Shown here: one piece after another, positions 24,901 through 46,590 of the stretch | Position numbering within the stretch: position 1 is the first letter of the stretch | Layout of the letters: each line of letters starts with the position of its first letter | Source of the DNA: Amoebidium appalachense | Lineage: Eukaryota > Ichthyosporea | Direction: 5' to 3' | DNA length: 64,000 nt | Assembly (NCBI GenBank): GCA_963693365.1 | Contig: CAVNZM010000016.1 | Coordinates: forward strand, 682,001-746,000 | Program-made: the position numbers and the translations under genes | The notes under the pieces: model-generated | The model's database searches: none | Seen by the model: only the letters and a program-made list of their open reading frames with translations | Told to the model about the DNA's origin: nothing

Positions 24901-25244
24901 GCACCCACGCACACAGCACTCACGCACGCACCGACCAGATCCTTGAAAAAACATCCCGGTTTTGCCATTGAATATCATTCGGAATATATCACGAAAAATC
25001 GATTGTTGCCCTAAAATAGCAACAAATATCACGGCAAAAGCCCCTGATTAACATCTGAAAATTCCCCGAGAGCCCTTTTGTTATCAAGGAATATATCAAA
25101 GTATATTGCTGTTGATCTGATTACCAAGTCGAAATACTCCGGATTTTTGCCCTTAATATATATCACGACAAATATCCCAAATGTTACCCATATAAGAAAA
25201 AATGAACTGGGTTTTATTCCAAATTTCGTTATTTTTGGACGATC

Positions 25245-25645
25245 CCTGTGAAAAGCTTTTATTTTATTTTTATAACGACTTTATTGATAAGCTCATTAAA
25301 AGAGAAGCATGCGAGATATCACAGATATCTCAGAGAAGAAAATACGTATATAAAAATGCCTTACTCACGGATACAGAGGAGATAACGACCAACATAATCA
25401 TATACCCGAGAAAACTCAGTAAACATACGGTGATTTAACATATAGTCAATAGAAGTAATATCAGGATTATCTAAGTAAGCTAATCGTCTCAGTTCGAACG
25501 GAATAATCTGAGATAAATAAATACATCTATCTAAATGTTTTCGAGAGAAAGGTTCAGCATAAAAGTGACACAAACATATATGGAAACAAAGGTTACAACG
25601 CCAAAACAAACACTTCCAAGCAATATCACAAGAAGGGGAGAAAAG
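25245..25645 (-). mobile_element. 3' end of a LINE (ORF2 C-terminus and tail)
   Basis: On the minus strand this reads WRCNLC, CHFYAEPFSRKHLDRC, then ITSIDYMLNHRMF and VYDYVGRYLL to a stop, followed by a 3' UTR with AGATATCTGTGATATCT and an AATAAAGTC-like end at about 25260-25285. The same protein and tail occur on the plus strand at 42960-43511. The Cys/His spacing resembles the zinc knuckle at the C-terminus of some LINE ORF2 proteins. It is 5'-truncated; the upstream edge is uncertain and the similar frame runs to about 25810. Confidence 0.7.
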
Positions 25646-25962
25646 CATATCCCCAGCTAAAATTGACAAGGATTTGGCAGTGCAGGAAGCGTGAAATAAG
25701 AGTTTTTCGTGATTCGTTGTTGAATTCTTTACAGAAGTGTACATCATATTCATGTGGTATATCCCGTAGCTGTGATATATCTCGCCCCGAAAGGTATACT
25801 GATACATCATTTTATGGCCACTTTCCTGAATATCATTTGATGAATCTCCTCATGTCCCAGATTATCACGAGATATATCATAAAACTGGCCACTGACTATT
25901 GAAGGGTATTTGGAATTTTTTTTGCAGAGCCTGGCACGCACGCACTTGTCCCCTCCCCCCCC

Positions 25963-25993
<31 letters not shown>

Positions 25994-26314
25994 ATACCCT
26001 CCTTTCCCTCGTAGGGGCGCTTGGTCAGTCTAAAACTAGTCGAGTCATAATTGCTTTTTTCTTTTTTCTTCTTTCTTTTGTTTTTTTCTTCTGTTTTGTT
26101 TTGTCACCGGGACGTGGTCGTGGTGGGGGGGGGGGGAGATGAGGGGAAGGGATGACGGGGAAGGGGGGGGGGGGGGGGGGGGGGGGGGCTGGGTTTTGGG
26201 TGCCCAGGGGACAGGAGGAAGAAAGGGAAGACGGAGAAACGCTAAACTTAAAGGGGGGACAGTGGTATAGGTGTCCTATTCTGCACGTCGTGTTACTGCA
26301 ACGGTGTTGGCTAC

Positions 26315-26493
<179 letters not shown>

Positions 26494-26732
26494 CGCAATA
26501 TCCTATTTTTAGCTAATCAGGACTCAAGTGTCCCAATGAGTCCGTGCGAATATCATATATATGCACAGCTAGAGTATTCTTATGACTTACATGCATAGTA
26601 TGACTGAACAAAAAAATTGCCGTTGATTTTAAAGGCAAGATGTGGCACCAATCAATGTTTATAAGACCCGCCCCTTTCAAGCCTGTCCTCTAATAAACCT
26701 TGGTTTTGGACTGGCCTTACAATATCTAAGTC

Positions 26733-26818
26733 TCTCTCTCTCTGCTCTCTGTACACACACACACACACACACTCTCGCCCCCTCCCTCTCCCTATCCCTC
26801 TCCCTCCGACTCCCTATT

Positions 26819-26870
<52 letters not shown>

Positions 26871-26903
26871 CGACTCTCTCTCTCTCTCTCCGACTCCCTC
26901 TCC

Positions 26904-27001
<98 letters not shown>
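26733..27001. repeat. CT tract
   Basis: About 270 bases of CT with a short CA array at 26754-26771. It is followed by C and G runs flanking TTCTCAAA at 27040-27094. Confidence 0.9.
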
Positions 27002-27002
<1 letters not shown>

Positions 27003-27364
27003 TTCGAGACACTCTCTCTCAACCCGATCGCCCTTATTATCGCCCCCCCCTCCCCCCCCCCCCCCCTTCTCAAAGGGGGGGGGGGGGGGGGGGGAATAGT
27101 CTACCCATTTCGTTGTTGTGCGTTCCTTGAAAAGTAAACTCTCTTGGTGCAGGTCCGGTCTCACTCATGTGTAGGAGCCATGAAGGAGAAACGAGGATAC
27201 GATGTACGTGCATGTCGGGAGGGGATGAAGGAGTGCTCCATGAAGGTGACCGTCAGACTGTGGCGGTATGGCGCGCTTGAACTCCCTTGGTCCAGGGAGC
27301 CAATCAATTTGTTGGATTCGGTGATCTTCTAAAACTAGACCCCAATCTGGGCCCGGGATGAAGT

Positions 27365-27455
27365 TCTTTTTCCTTTTTTTATTGACTTTATTGATATGCT
27401 CGGCAAAGTACTGTAGAGGCAATCGAGATATCACATATATCTCAGCGAGGAAGAG
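27365..27455 (-). mobile_element. LINE 3' tail fragment
   Basis: Reverse complement of the same tail seen at 25245 and 43429: GAGATATATGTGATATCTC, then CATATCAATAAAGTCA and an A-rich end. It is a heavily 5'-truncated insertion, or the neighbouring sequence has diverged. Confidence 0.6.
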
Positions 27456-28170
27456 ACTCAAATCCGATGAACTATTGTAGTCTGGGCCAGGCCGCCAGGG
27501 CCGCATAACAAGTTGGGCATTCATTTCCGGTCGCGATCGGGCAGCCGGGCTGCGCCGGGCCGCCGGCATAAAGTGGAGGTAACCAGGAACAGCAACCCCT
27601 TTTCGTAACTACAATTGTTTGAAGTTTATTTTTATAATTCCGTTCTATTTTTTCCTGATGAACCTGGACTCTAGCCGACGGTCAGTCACCTTTAAAGGAG
27701 TGATTCAATGTAATTTTCGGAAAAGATTCGCTAAGTATACCCCCTCTCAAGCGAAGGTTGGGGGGACTGGATAAGATGCGCTAACATCCAATAGGAAAGC
27801 GAACCGTCGGAGAAGTGTTGACAAAAGGCTTCAACATGTCTCCAGCACTGGTGAGTCTGACTTGTCCAGCTACAGTAGAAGCGTCCGTGCACGTAAAAAT
27901 TCTATAGAACTATAGAACTCAACGGACCGGGTTAACTAGGGGTCAGTTCAAGTTGGGATGGGTTTCCCTTGTCAATGCTATTCTTGATGTCTCTTGCTGC
28001 AAACCGCGGGCTCGGCTTCGATAAAAGGTGCCACGACTGGTACGGATCCGGGCAATCTTTCTTCAGTTCAGTGTACATGACTTGTGCGAGTATTTTCGGT
28101 GCAATTGTACTCAGGAGTGCAGTGTACCAGTGAAGGATTAAATCGTTTAACTTCTCCACCAACAAGAACA

Positions 28171-29524
28171 ATGGCCACCGAGTCAGAGAATTGGGCGGAG
28201 GTTCTCGCCAGCGGCCTTGAGGCCACACTTGGAGATGCGTTTGCCACAAAACAAAACATCCCACACGTGAAAAGGTCATTAAAAAAAATTGCCCTGGGAC
28301 TTGGGTGTGGGTACGGAACTTCGACTTTTTGGAACAGCACCGCCAACTTGTTTTTTCGTTTGACATGGAAGGCGCAGCCAAAATAGAGCGTGCTTGTAAC
28401 CCTGGGGCTCTGGATCCCAGTGCCGAGGGAGCTTGTGTGTCTTCGAATTCTAATCTTTCGGCACCACGTGATGTGTTCGTGAAGACACTGTACGGGAAAA
28501 CGGTAACGTTGAGCGTCAACCACACCAAAGACACGGTTGGAGACCTCAAGAACATGATCCAGGACAAAGAAGGTATTCCACCAGACCAACAGAGACTTAT
28601 CTACGCCGGGCTTCAACTCCAGGATGGGCTTACCCTTGCTGACTACAAAATTCGTTGCGGGTCGATGCTACATCTGGTTCTGTATTTACGTGGGGGTGGC
28701 GGTAGTCAGACTTGCCTGTACGCGCTCGACGATACATGCTTTGCACACAAGTACGACTATGACTTCACACATGTTCGTGACTCCAAGAGGGTATTAGTGC
28801 GTGGGGGGCACACGTACAAGAGACCGTGTGGGTGGATGAGGCTGGCGCTGAACGTTTCTGGAAAGTTCGACGGTGGGGATGACACGTGGTTGGGAAAGAA
28901 AAATTCCGCGGGAGAGTGGCCTGTGTCGTACCATGGGACAGGTGGGTGCATTACGAATTAAAAGTTGGTGTTGAAAGTTTTTAGAGGCCTAGGGTATCTG
29001 TAAACTACTATTCAAGCTGGGTGTGTGGCATTACACAAAGCCTGTCCGCATGCAACACATATCGAGCCACTGAGTCGCCATATAATTGTCATATCTACTA
29101 TAGCTAGTACTATGACTGGCATTCCGATTGCACTTTACGGCCGTTAGAATGCTATTCATAAAGTTTTGCTTTGAGACCTAGAATTTATGTGCATGTGCAT
29201 GGAGGCTCAGCTGTAGATATATGATGCGCATGGGCAAATATTGCATATGCAACATGCATGCGCAGTGGCTGTGATCACGAGGTGGGTCTACACAGATATA
29301 GCTATAGTATGGTTTGGAAACGTTTTACTCGCAAGGGACCAGAGAGGAAATATGTAGTCAAAACTTAGGGGGAAGAGCTGATATGGTCAGGCTGAAACTG
29401 GTGCTGGGGTAGGACGGGACATATGGGGGAGAGGTGTGTGTGTATGTGTGTGTGTGTACCGTGATGTCTCTTCAAAGTTTCGTTTCTTTTCTTCTTTTCT
29501 TTTCTTTTTTCTTTTTTTTTTTTT

Positions 29525-29555
<31 letters not shown>

Positions 29556-30437
29556 GGAGGGCGGAGAACAGTATGAGTGCAATTGGGGAGCCTCACTGGT
29601 GCCACATTATTTAAACTGAATATTCAGTTTAAATAATGGCTGTTTGAATTTCAGGGTTACACAATGCTTGCAATATCGCACAAGAAGGCTACAAGCTCTC
29701 AATGGGTCGAAGGTATGTGGCCGTTTTCTGTGCCTCTGTTGTTACATCTGTCCTCAGTAGTACCCTTATGCTTCCCTTAGAGGTTGGGAAAGGGAAGAGG
29801 ACGAGAGGGGGGGAAAGAGGAGGAGGGGAAAGGGAAGCCCCGGGGGGGGGGGGGGGGGGGGGGATATGCTTGGCGATCCATTTGTAAATTCAGAAAAGTG
29901 ACACGAAACACTGCACTGTATATAAGCAACTATGACCATATAGCGTGCATATGTACGATATTGCCGATGATTGTAAATACACATGCCTGCGCAACTGAGG
30001 GCGCTCACGCGCACAGTCTAACTAAATCGAGCCCGTTTGCTGAACTACATGCACATATCATAAAAACGGGGGGGGGGGGGGGGGGGGGGGGAAGAGAGAA
30101 AGAAAAAAACTTTCCTGGCCGGAACTTGACCGACAGGATGCAGTGATCTTTACTAATTATTGCTTGTGTTTGCTTCTACAGATTCAAGTTCGGCAGAGGT
30201 GTGTACAGCACGCCAGAAATCGAACTGGCAGAACGCTTCGCCGTCGAGTTCACCCACACGGACGGGTCCAGGTACAAGATGGTCCTGCAGAACAGGGTCA
30301 ACCCCCAAGCCCTTGATAAGGTCCCTGCCATTGTTACGGGGGTGGGGGAGTATTGGATCTCCTCGAAGGAGTGCGATGTGCGTCCCTATGGGGTTCTACT
30401 GAAGAAGGTGGAGGGAAAAAGGATGCGTAGGTCATAG
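28171..30437 (+). CDS. Ubiquitin-like / PARP-like ART fusion protein, copy 2 (one frame break)
   Basis: Paralogue of 18025-20313 with the same three exons and intron positions: 28171-28941, 29655-29712 and 30182-30437. The N-terminus starts [15 protein letters not shown]. The frame is lost in the A8 run at 28281-28288 and resumes in another frame at RNFDFLEQH, so a single base is missing relative to copy 1. This could be a sequencing error or early decay; everything after it is intact. The ubiquitin-like domain ([28 protein letters not shown]) keeps the equivalents of K6, K11, K27 and K33 but has Leu at the K48 position and Cys at the K63 position, and ends LRGGGG. The middle block and the HGT, GRGVYST and GEYWI motifs are conserved. 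Strong conservation of exons against diverged introns argues that it was under selection until recently. Confidence 0.72.
29606..29637. repeat. 32 bp perfect palindrome before an acceptor
   Basis: Each half is ATTATTTAAACTGAAT or its complement. It lies 16 bases before the acceptor AG of exon 2 in copy 2, where the branch point and pyrimidine tract would be expected. No counterpart is seen in copy 1. Confidence 0.9.
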
Positions 30438-32929
30438 GAACTATGCCTCGAGGTTTAAGGCCTATGTCGGTCTGTGTCGGCATTTTGCGGTGTGACGTCC
30501 ATGGTAGTTAGTTTTACATCACCATGACGTGAGAGTGTATCATTGGTCTTGCCTTTATGTGTGGTACGGAGCCTCTTCTACTTTTAAGAAGTTGTGTGGA
30601 CGAACGTTACTATGTATAGGAACTCTAATGAAAGTTTAGAATGTTTTACTTGCAATTTTTCAAATATTGTGAATCAAATCATGGTATATGTGTTCATGTA
30701 TTATTTGTGCAAAGGTTTGCCACATTTGTGTGTTCATAATATATTTCTGCAGCATATCAGGGTGGGTGTTTGAGACATCTGGTGGCATGGCTGACATATA
30801 TGGCTGTGATATTGCGCCGTAGCTACTATTGCGACAGTCTGAACTGAACGGTGTTCTATGGGGTAATAGTAGGAATTCACCCTTCTCTTTTTTCCGAACG
30901 TGACTTACCCACTGCTCGCCTTTTGCAGATCTAAGATAAAGTTTTATTGTACAACCCGGGGTGGTTGTTTTTTTTACCGGTAGCTATTTGTTTTGTTTTT
31001 TCCTATCTCGTTTTTCAATGATAGGAATGCACAGATATATCTGACATCGTATATATGTTATCTTTCCAAATGTTCGTGCTTTCCCCATACCAAGTCCCTA
31101 TTGCTAAGTCAGTAAAAACTTTTCAAGCTTCTGCGTATATATGGTCGTGCCTATTCAGCTGTGCTGCCCGGCCTTATCAAAACAAGCAAATAGAAATAAA
31201 ACCGTTGCCTCCTACTCTAAAAGTTTTGTTTCCTCATATGGTCCGTCTCCAATCCCCCTTTCGCTCTTTTTCCCATTCTCCGAGACTCCCTCCCTCCCTC
31301 CCTCCCTCCCCCCCACCCCCCCCCCCCACCGCCCCCCTCCCTCCCTCCCAACCTTCCCTCCCTCCCCCCTCCCCTTCTCTCTCCCCCCTCCCTCCCCCCC
31401 CACCTCCCTCCCTCCCTCCCTCCCTCCCTCCCTCTCTCCCTCTCTCCTCAGTTTTGTGTTTGTGTCCAACATCAATCACTTCACGGTGACAAGGCGCACT
31501 TATCATGTTTGGTTAAAGGTGAAAATTTAAATGACAGTTGGGCACGACGTTCACTCTGTGTGTGTGTGTGTGCGTGTTGTTTGATTGGAGCTGAAAAATC
31601 AGGACACACATGACCCACATCCTTGTGTGCACTTATGCACGTGCGTGTGTGCGTGCGTGCGTGCGTGTGTGCGTGCGTGCGTTGTAGGGAGAGAGGATGA
31701 GGGAGGGAGGGGGGGGGGGGTCTCCTAAATTGCTGATTAATTCAAGGCTGCCCCCTAACCACCGCCGAGCGAATTGTTTGTTTGTTTGTTTGTTTGTTTG
31801 TTTTTTTTTTGGTGGTGGTGGTGGTGGGGGGAGGGGAGGGGGGGGGGAGGGGGGGGGAAGGGAGTTGTGGGCAAGCGACCTTTAGGGTTTATGAGGGGAG
31901 ATAATGTGGGGGGAGGGGGGGGGGGGGGGGGGGGGGGGGGGAGGGGGGGGGGGGGGGGGGGCAGTTTGAGGTTCGGAGTGAGGATTGGGGAGTTTTTATT
32001 GGGTGCACGTGGTTTCTACCCAGAATTAACATTATATGTCATTAAAATTTTCAGTCGGGTTTCTTTTCGTACAATGTACATGAGACCCAAGGTCGCCAAC
32101 CCGTGCGCACGCCTGCTCATTATTCATGATCCGTTATCTACATGATGCAGATTGGCACGTTTACCGGAAGTGTCATGTCTATTACCGCCCTTCCCATCAT
32201 GAGTTAAAACCCCACATCCCCCACCCCCCTCTCCCCCCCCCCTCCCTTCCCTCCGCCCTCCCTCCCCTACCTCTCCTCCCCCTTCCCCCCCCCCCCCCCC
32301 CCCCCCCCCCCCGCCCCGATCCTTGATGTACTAGTACTACACCGGCCTCCCTGGGCATGCTTTGTGAACAATCGGCTATTTTCACAAATGTGCATATGCA
32401 ATAATGTTTACACTAAGCATAAATTCGCTTCTGGCATTAGCCCCCCCCCCCCCCCCCCCCCCCCCAAACAAACAACAGCCCAAAAAAAGACAAGAAAAGA
32501 AAAGAAAAGAAAAAGAAAAACAAAAAAGAGCAGAGGGTTTAGAGATACTGCGATTCGGCCTTCACTGTCAATGTTCGCTATGAACGCAAACGTAAACCCC
32601 TACACCATAGGCGCTTATGCACTGTATATCTGGGCTGGCTAGCAGCGTCAGATCAAACAAAAATTATACTATGATGTTAATGTTAAGAATTTGAACATAA
32701 ATGTGGTGCCAAGAGGGACCTGCCCTGCTTCAACCTCGGCTTATTACAACTTGAAAGCAAATTAATGTTTTTTTAAATTTCATTAAAATCTATATATCTT
32801 TGTATATAAATCTACCTGTGAATATGATGAAACAAAAGTTTAATGCCGCACAAAATAAAACTCCCCCCTACTAGGGTGGGCCTAGCCTAAAAACTAAAGA
32901 GATAACCCCATAACCGTCTACATATCTAA

Positions 32930-32984
<55 letters not shown>

Positions 32985-33152
32985 AATATATACTATTTCA
33001 AGATTACATTCTCTTATCGAACAGCATCCCAGAGCATGTTCAAACCATGCTTAATGTCTGACCGGAATTCTCCCGTAGAATACACCCATAATTAATGATA
33101 TTTCCTAAAATTGGAAGCTTTCTTTGTGGGGGTTGAAACGCAATAATTTACC
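30438..33152. other. Intergenic region between the copy 2 gene and the membrane-protein gene
   Basis: The two genes converge here. It holds the 3' flank of copy 2, a CT tract (31270-31450), GT-type sequence (31556-31680), a TTTG repeat with T/G couplet (31776-31830), G runs to 31960 with CAGTTTGAGGTTCG, C runs (32285-32312 and 32441-32465) and a CA array (32931-32982). No coding exon is recognised. Confidence 0.5.
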
Positions 33153-42180
<9,028 letters not shown>

Positions 42181-42959
42181 CTTTGAAATCCGCACTGAGT
42201 GGCAACTTGATGTCACAGATCACAGTGGCCTGGCCATTCGATGGATGACTACTACTCGATCAGTGAAGTTTATGTGCTTTTTGCCTCAGAGACAAGTCAT
42301 GCGCGGCGCATCAGGCTCGGTAACCTTTTGAGGGCCACACCGCCTGCCCCTGTCTTTGCTTCAAAGAGTCAAAACCCGACCCGTACTATTACATGTAGCT
42401 GACAGACTGGACGAGAAACGTTGCGAAGGCTACGTGCAGCGTCCATATATCACTTGTAACACCCGCGAGTCCCGCTTGCCCGGGAGTTTCAAGTTGAAGC
42501 CTTGCCCCGCTACAGTACCAATATGCGCATAAGACGACAAAATATTGTGTTACGTCTACTTCATACTTCTATCTCAAGCAGGGGGAAAAAAAAAAAGGGG
42601 GGGGGGGGGGGGGGGGGGGGGGGACATTTCTGAAGTTTTTCCCAACTTATCATTAGATTTAATGTTTGCATACTTTGAATTCCATTTAAATAGCTGAGCT
42701 TTGATTGCTTGAACTGACTATAAGTTAGAACCGAAATTTTCGGGAACAGTGTCAACCGAGTAGCTTTTGTTCGCTTATAATACATAAGGCCACCAATTGA
42801 AAATTTGATATATATCTACTATAACTGTGAACACTGTGAGGCATTTGCAAATTTTCACGGCCTCTTTTTGCCAGCTATGACTCCATCACATGGTATGCGT
42901 TCCGTGGATATCGGATAAAACACTATTGGATAATTGGATAGAATTATCTTGGGTAGATA

Positions 42960-43511
42960 AGTCTGTATGGTCACGATGTTGATATTGCCTGTGAAGTTCT
43001 GCAGTGGCGTTGTAATTCTTGTTTCCATCGCCGCTGGTGCCACTTTTGTGCTGAACTTTTTAATCGAAAGCATGTTGATAGGTGTGAGTTTTTATGTTGC
43101 GTTTTACCTCTTTCCCTACGGGTGTCTGCTACACTGACTGGCAATGTGAACACTTTAGACTTTTTGTTGAATTCTGTTGGTCGTTACATTGAGTATTTAT
43201 ATGATTTCACACAGTGTTCAGGTATCTCAGTTTGCACTTGTTACTGGATAACTCGTAAAGTTTTTATTGTCTTCTCAGTATGCCGTGCATACTTGCATAT
43301 CTTTCCGTCGAATAAATCCAATCAAAATTACTTCTATTGACTATCTGTTAAACCACCGTATGTTTAATGAGTTTTCTAGGGTGTATGATTATTTGAGTCG
43401 TTATCTCCTCCGTATCCGTGAGTAGGGGTATTTGTATTTTCTTCTCCCAGATATCTGTGATATCTCCGGCCTGCTTCTCTTTCATAAACATATCAATAAA
43501 GTCATTATAAA
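42960..43511 (+). mobile_element. 3' end of a LINE (ORF2 C-terminus and tail)
   Basis: Plus-strand counterpart of the copy at 25245-25645: DIACEVLQWRCNSC, CHFCAELFNRKHVDRCEF, then after a frame change ITSIDYLLNHRMFNEFSRVY and YLLRIRE to a stop at about 43428. The tail carries AGATATCTGTGATATCTC, CATATCAATAAAGTCAT and A9. It is broken by at least one frameshift and is therefore a dead copy. It lies just upstream of the membrane-protein gene start. Confidence 0.72.
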
Positions 43512-44466
43512 AAAAAAATATTATGATAGGAGCCATGGAAATTGTATTCTTTTGAACGACCTTTCTTATCACTTTGTTGGTTTGTAATCTACGGCTTTCC
43601 ATTCGCCCCCCAAAAAAGCAAACCCTCTCTAGTGATGTGCAGGCATACATACAGACAAAAAACTACACATGCCACGACTCACATAGGATGGTTATGGAAT
43701 TTATTTGGCTTGGCTCCCAAGACCTCAACAGATTCCCAGATATGGCTGACAAAATCGAAAATTCGAAACATGGAATCCGGTGCTGCGCACGCACCAAAGT
43801 CAGCTCATATGTCTATGGCGTAATGATGTGGATATAGCATAAGAAGCTATTGTGTTGTTTTTGTTAAAAATGCAAAGAGGGCATTATCTCGGTGTTTATA
43901 AACCGACTCAACATAAAAACTTCCCTCGCATGATATATACATGCACCACGCATCCAGCTGCTCCGGCCCTGATGTCTGAGCTTGCTTCTTTATTGTTGAA
44001 CTTTTTGGGGTTTACACGTCCAGGTTGCCCACCAATTGACCAAGATCAGATCTACAATTGGGTTAAAAAGTTGGGCTTAGAATCTGGGCCAAATACTATG
44101 ATCCAGATCATCCAAGTGTTGAAAGTCAAGTAAAGACCGATTTTACTTAGAGAAGAGGGTTTGGTGTTCTAAGTAAAAAATTGGTAAATATATTAAAAAC
44201 GTGCAAAATTTATAGAAGTGACTAGGGGTATCCGACGCCGCCTTCACTGTCCAAACAGGCCAAAACCGCCTGGACTTGGGCCCAAGCTGGTAGGCTGGGC
44301 TCACCCGAATATGCCTCGCGAGTTTATGCACTTTGTATTGCTGCGGACATCGTTAGGGGCCCAGCCTCAATGGACGGCCTACTGCGTTTTCCAGCGCAGC
44401 CAATCAAATGCAGCTAGTGACTTAAGTACACTATATGCAATAAAACAACCCTAGTATTAGTATAGA
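43512..44466. other. Unassigned sequence between LINE fragments
   Basis: An open frame at 43852-44133 (+, 93 codons, including SELASLLLNFLGFTRPGCPP and DQIYNWVKKLGLESGP) looks protein-like but matches nothing I recognise. A hairpin with an 11-base stem, TTTTACTTAGA with TCTAAGTAAAA, lies at about 44138-44177 directly after it. Confidence 0.3.
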
Positions 44467-45850
44467 TTATGGGTAAGCAGAAGCTAGCATTGGTAGCTCC
44501 GAGAGAAAGTTAAGACACCGTATCACAATATCATACTGTGCAGCATTAATAAGGTGATCTAACACGGTCATTTTATAACGGATATACTGGGGGAGAGAAG
44601 TAGAAAAGAGAATAAAGCCGCCCATAACCTCCGGTTCTACCACATTAGCTAAAAGGTCACACTTATTGATAGATATGCATCCGCGAGTAAACCGCCCCCC
44701 ACACATATTACACATTCGAGCAGGAGACACCAAAAACCGATTACAACGCCAAGACATAATCATCTTTGCATATTTATACGACACAACATCGTGAATAAAC
44801 GAATCTATATAGGAGCGAAATTGTCTAACCGTATCCGCCATATAGGCTACTAGTAGTTGGTGTTTTTGCCGACCTAACACTGGGAGGGACTCGACACGTA
44901 AAGTAAAATTTAAAGGTATCTATCAGCCATAGACTTAAAACTATTCATAATCACGTCCAGCCGTACCTCCGGTGGAGTCGCCAGCCACTCCGCATATCGC
45001 TCGACAATGGCCTGAGAGACGATGTGGAAGGGAAGAGGTAGAGGGGCGAGTCCGGCGGGGATGCGTGTAGCCGGAAGAGTGGATGAGTCGGGGCAATGGC
45101 GGATAGGCGGGTGATGTGCTCGTGAAATTTATGGGCTAATTCGTGTATGCGTTGTGATGGTGGTGTGAGTGCGTATAAAGAATCGAAAAGGCGTCTAGAA
45201 ATAGGTGTGGAAAGGCCAGTAAGAAACGTACAACATGTTGTGTAGTGGAAGTCATCTAGTGATTGGAGAACATTTGCAACGGTATCAGGGGGTGCCATAG
45301 CTAATAAAGGCAACCCGTACTCAGACAAAGGGCAAATAAAGGTGCGAAATATACTAAGACGGTTGTGTAAGTGTACAGTAGTAGAAAGATTAGCAAGATA
45401 CACATCCCTAAATAAACGAAGACACCTGCCTGCACTCGCACCCGACGGTCGACCATCTGTTTGAAACAAATGCCCCACTCATCCACCGGAACCATTCGGT
45501 CGGGCGAGGGAGGGGACTGCCGAATATACAAACGTCGTCTCATGCCGGTATCGATTTTGATAAAAGGGCACACTTTTTGACGTTAACCTTCATATCGTTG
45601 CGCTGGCACCAATGTTCAACCACACGAATATATTGCCGTAGTTCGATAGGATCGGATGACATCAGCACAATATCGTCGGCAAAAGAGAGGGCGGGGGGAG
45701 CCTGGGATGGCAACCCCCCGTCAATTTGAGCTGCAGAAAGAGCGTCGGCTAAATCATCAATATACAGGTTGAAAAGAAGTGGGCTTAGCAGGGACCCTTG
45801 AAGTACCCCGCGCATGCGGGAGCGAAACCCGGAGACCCCCAGGTTACTAT
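44467..45850 (-). pseudogene. LINE ORF2 fragment: reverse transcriptase and C-terminus, frameshifted
   Basis: Minus strand. 45850-45540 carries reverse transcriptase motifs: VLQGSLLSPLLFNLYIDDL, then the catalytic box SFADDIVLMSS and NVKKC. The frame then breaks near 45540 and again near 45450, and continues as the thumb/connection region (FICPLSEYGLPLLAMAPPD; RLFDSLYALTPPSQRIHEL). A stop and a further break precede the C-terminal zinc-knuckle part at 44880-44467 (SWRCNRF, CNMCGGRFTRGC). The FADD box and GSLLSPLLFN are hallmarks of non-LTR retrotransposons. The frame breaks make it inactive. Confidence 0.85.
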
Positions 45851-46066
45851 ACCAAAATCATCGGTTTTCATAACAAAATTTCACCTTAATTTAATTCTTC
45901 ACGTCTCTCAATCTGTTCACATCCACAGCTCATTCTGACACAACTTAACCCCCTGACATGTCCTCCACCAGTGAAACAAGAGTACCTACAGATACATGAG
46001 TAAGGAGAGGGAGAGTTTTTTGGGGGGGGGGGATGGGGTGGCTTTTTTCCATTTTTTTTTGTGGAA

Positions 46067-46096
<30 letters not shown>

Positions 46097-46097
<1 letters not shown>

Positions 46098-46576
46098 GTA
46101 AACAACTGTACACATGAACTGTACATGTTTACTAAAGAATGTGATCTACTAGCACACGATTCGTGCTTTGTCATGAATATCACATAAATATTATGTCCGC
46201 ACCAATAGGACTCACTCTGACCTAAGAATTGAACCATATATGGTTCTTCCGCTGCATACCACATAAACGAAGTGAACCAATAAGAGGTTTGCATAAATAG
46301 GACGAAGGTCTGACTGGCTCGGACCGCACCAGAATCACGAATGGCATGTTGCCACCCGCGCTGGCCCCGGATGAACCAATCCTGGGCCTTGATCCGAAAC
46401 CTGGGGGCTATATAAGAAAGCCGTCCCAGTACGGGGATCACATCAGTGAAGTCTGAGACAGACTGAGTCGGTCCATAGTAAAAGCAACCTGGCCGCGTGT
46501 GCCTTTCTACCCGTTCTCTGTCTTTATTTTGACTCAGTTGTACTCTGCCTTATCCTAACTAGTCCAACTGTTTAAA
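46097..46576 (+). repeat. 5' LTR
   Basis: 480 bases with a TATA box, TATATAAG, at 46409-46416 and CCAAT-type boxes upstream (for example ACCAATCCTGG near 46375). This is an ordinary promoter layout for an LTR. The last bases are TTTAAA instead of TTTACA. Confidence 0.88.
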
Positions 46577-46590
46577 TTGGCGACCGCGCA
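46577..46590 (+). other. Candidate primer binding site
   Basis: TTGGCGACCGCG begins immediately after the 5' LTR, the expected place for a tRNA-complementary site. The tRNA was not identified. Confidence 0.55.

Noticed and set aside
27932-28616. Minus-strand frames opposite the second ubiquitin-like gene
   Set aside because: Antisense shadows of the conserved coding strand. The sense strand has the domain motifs.
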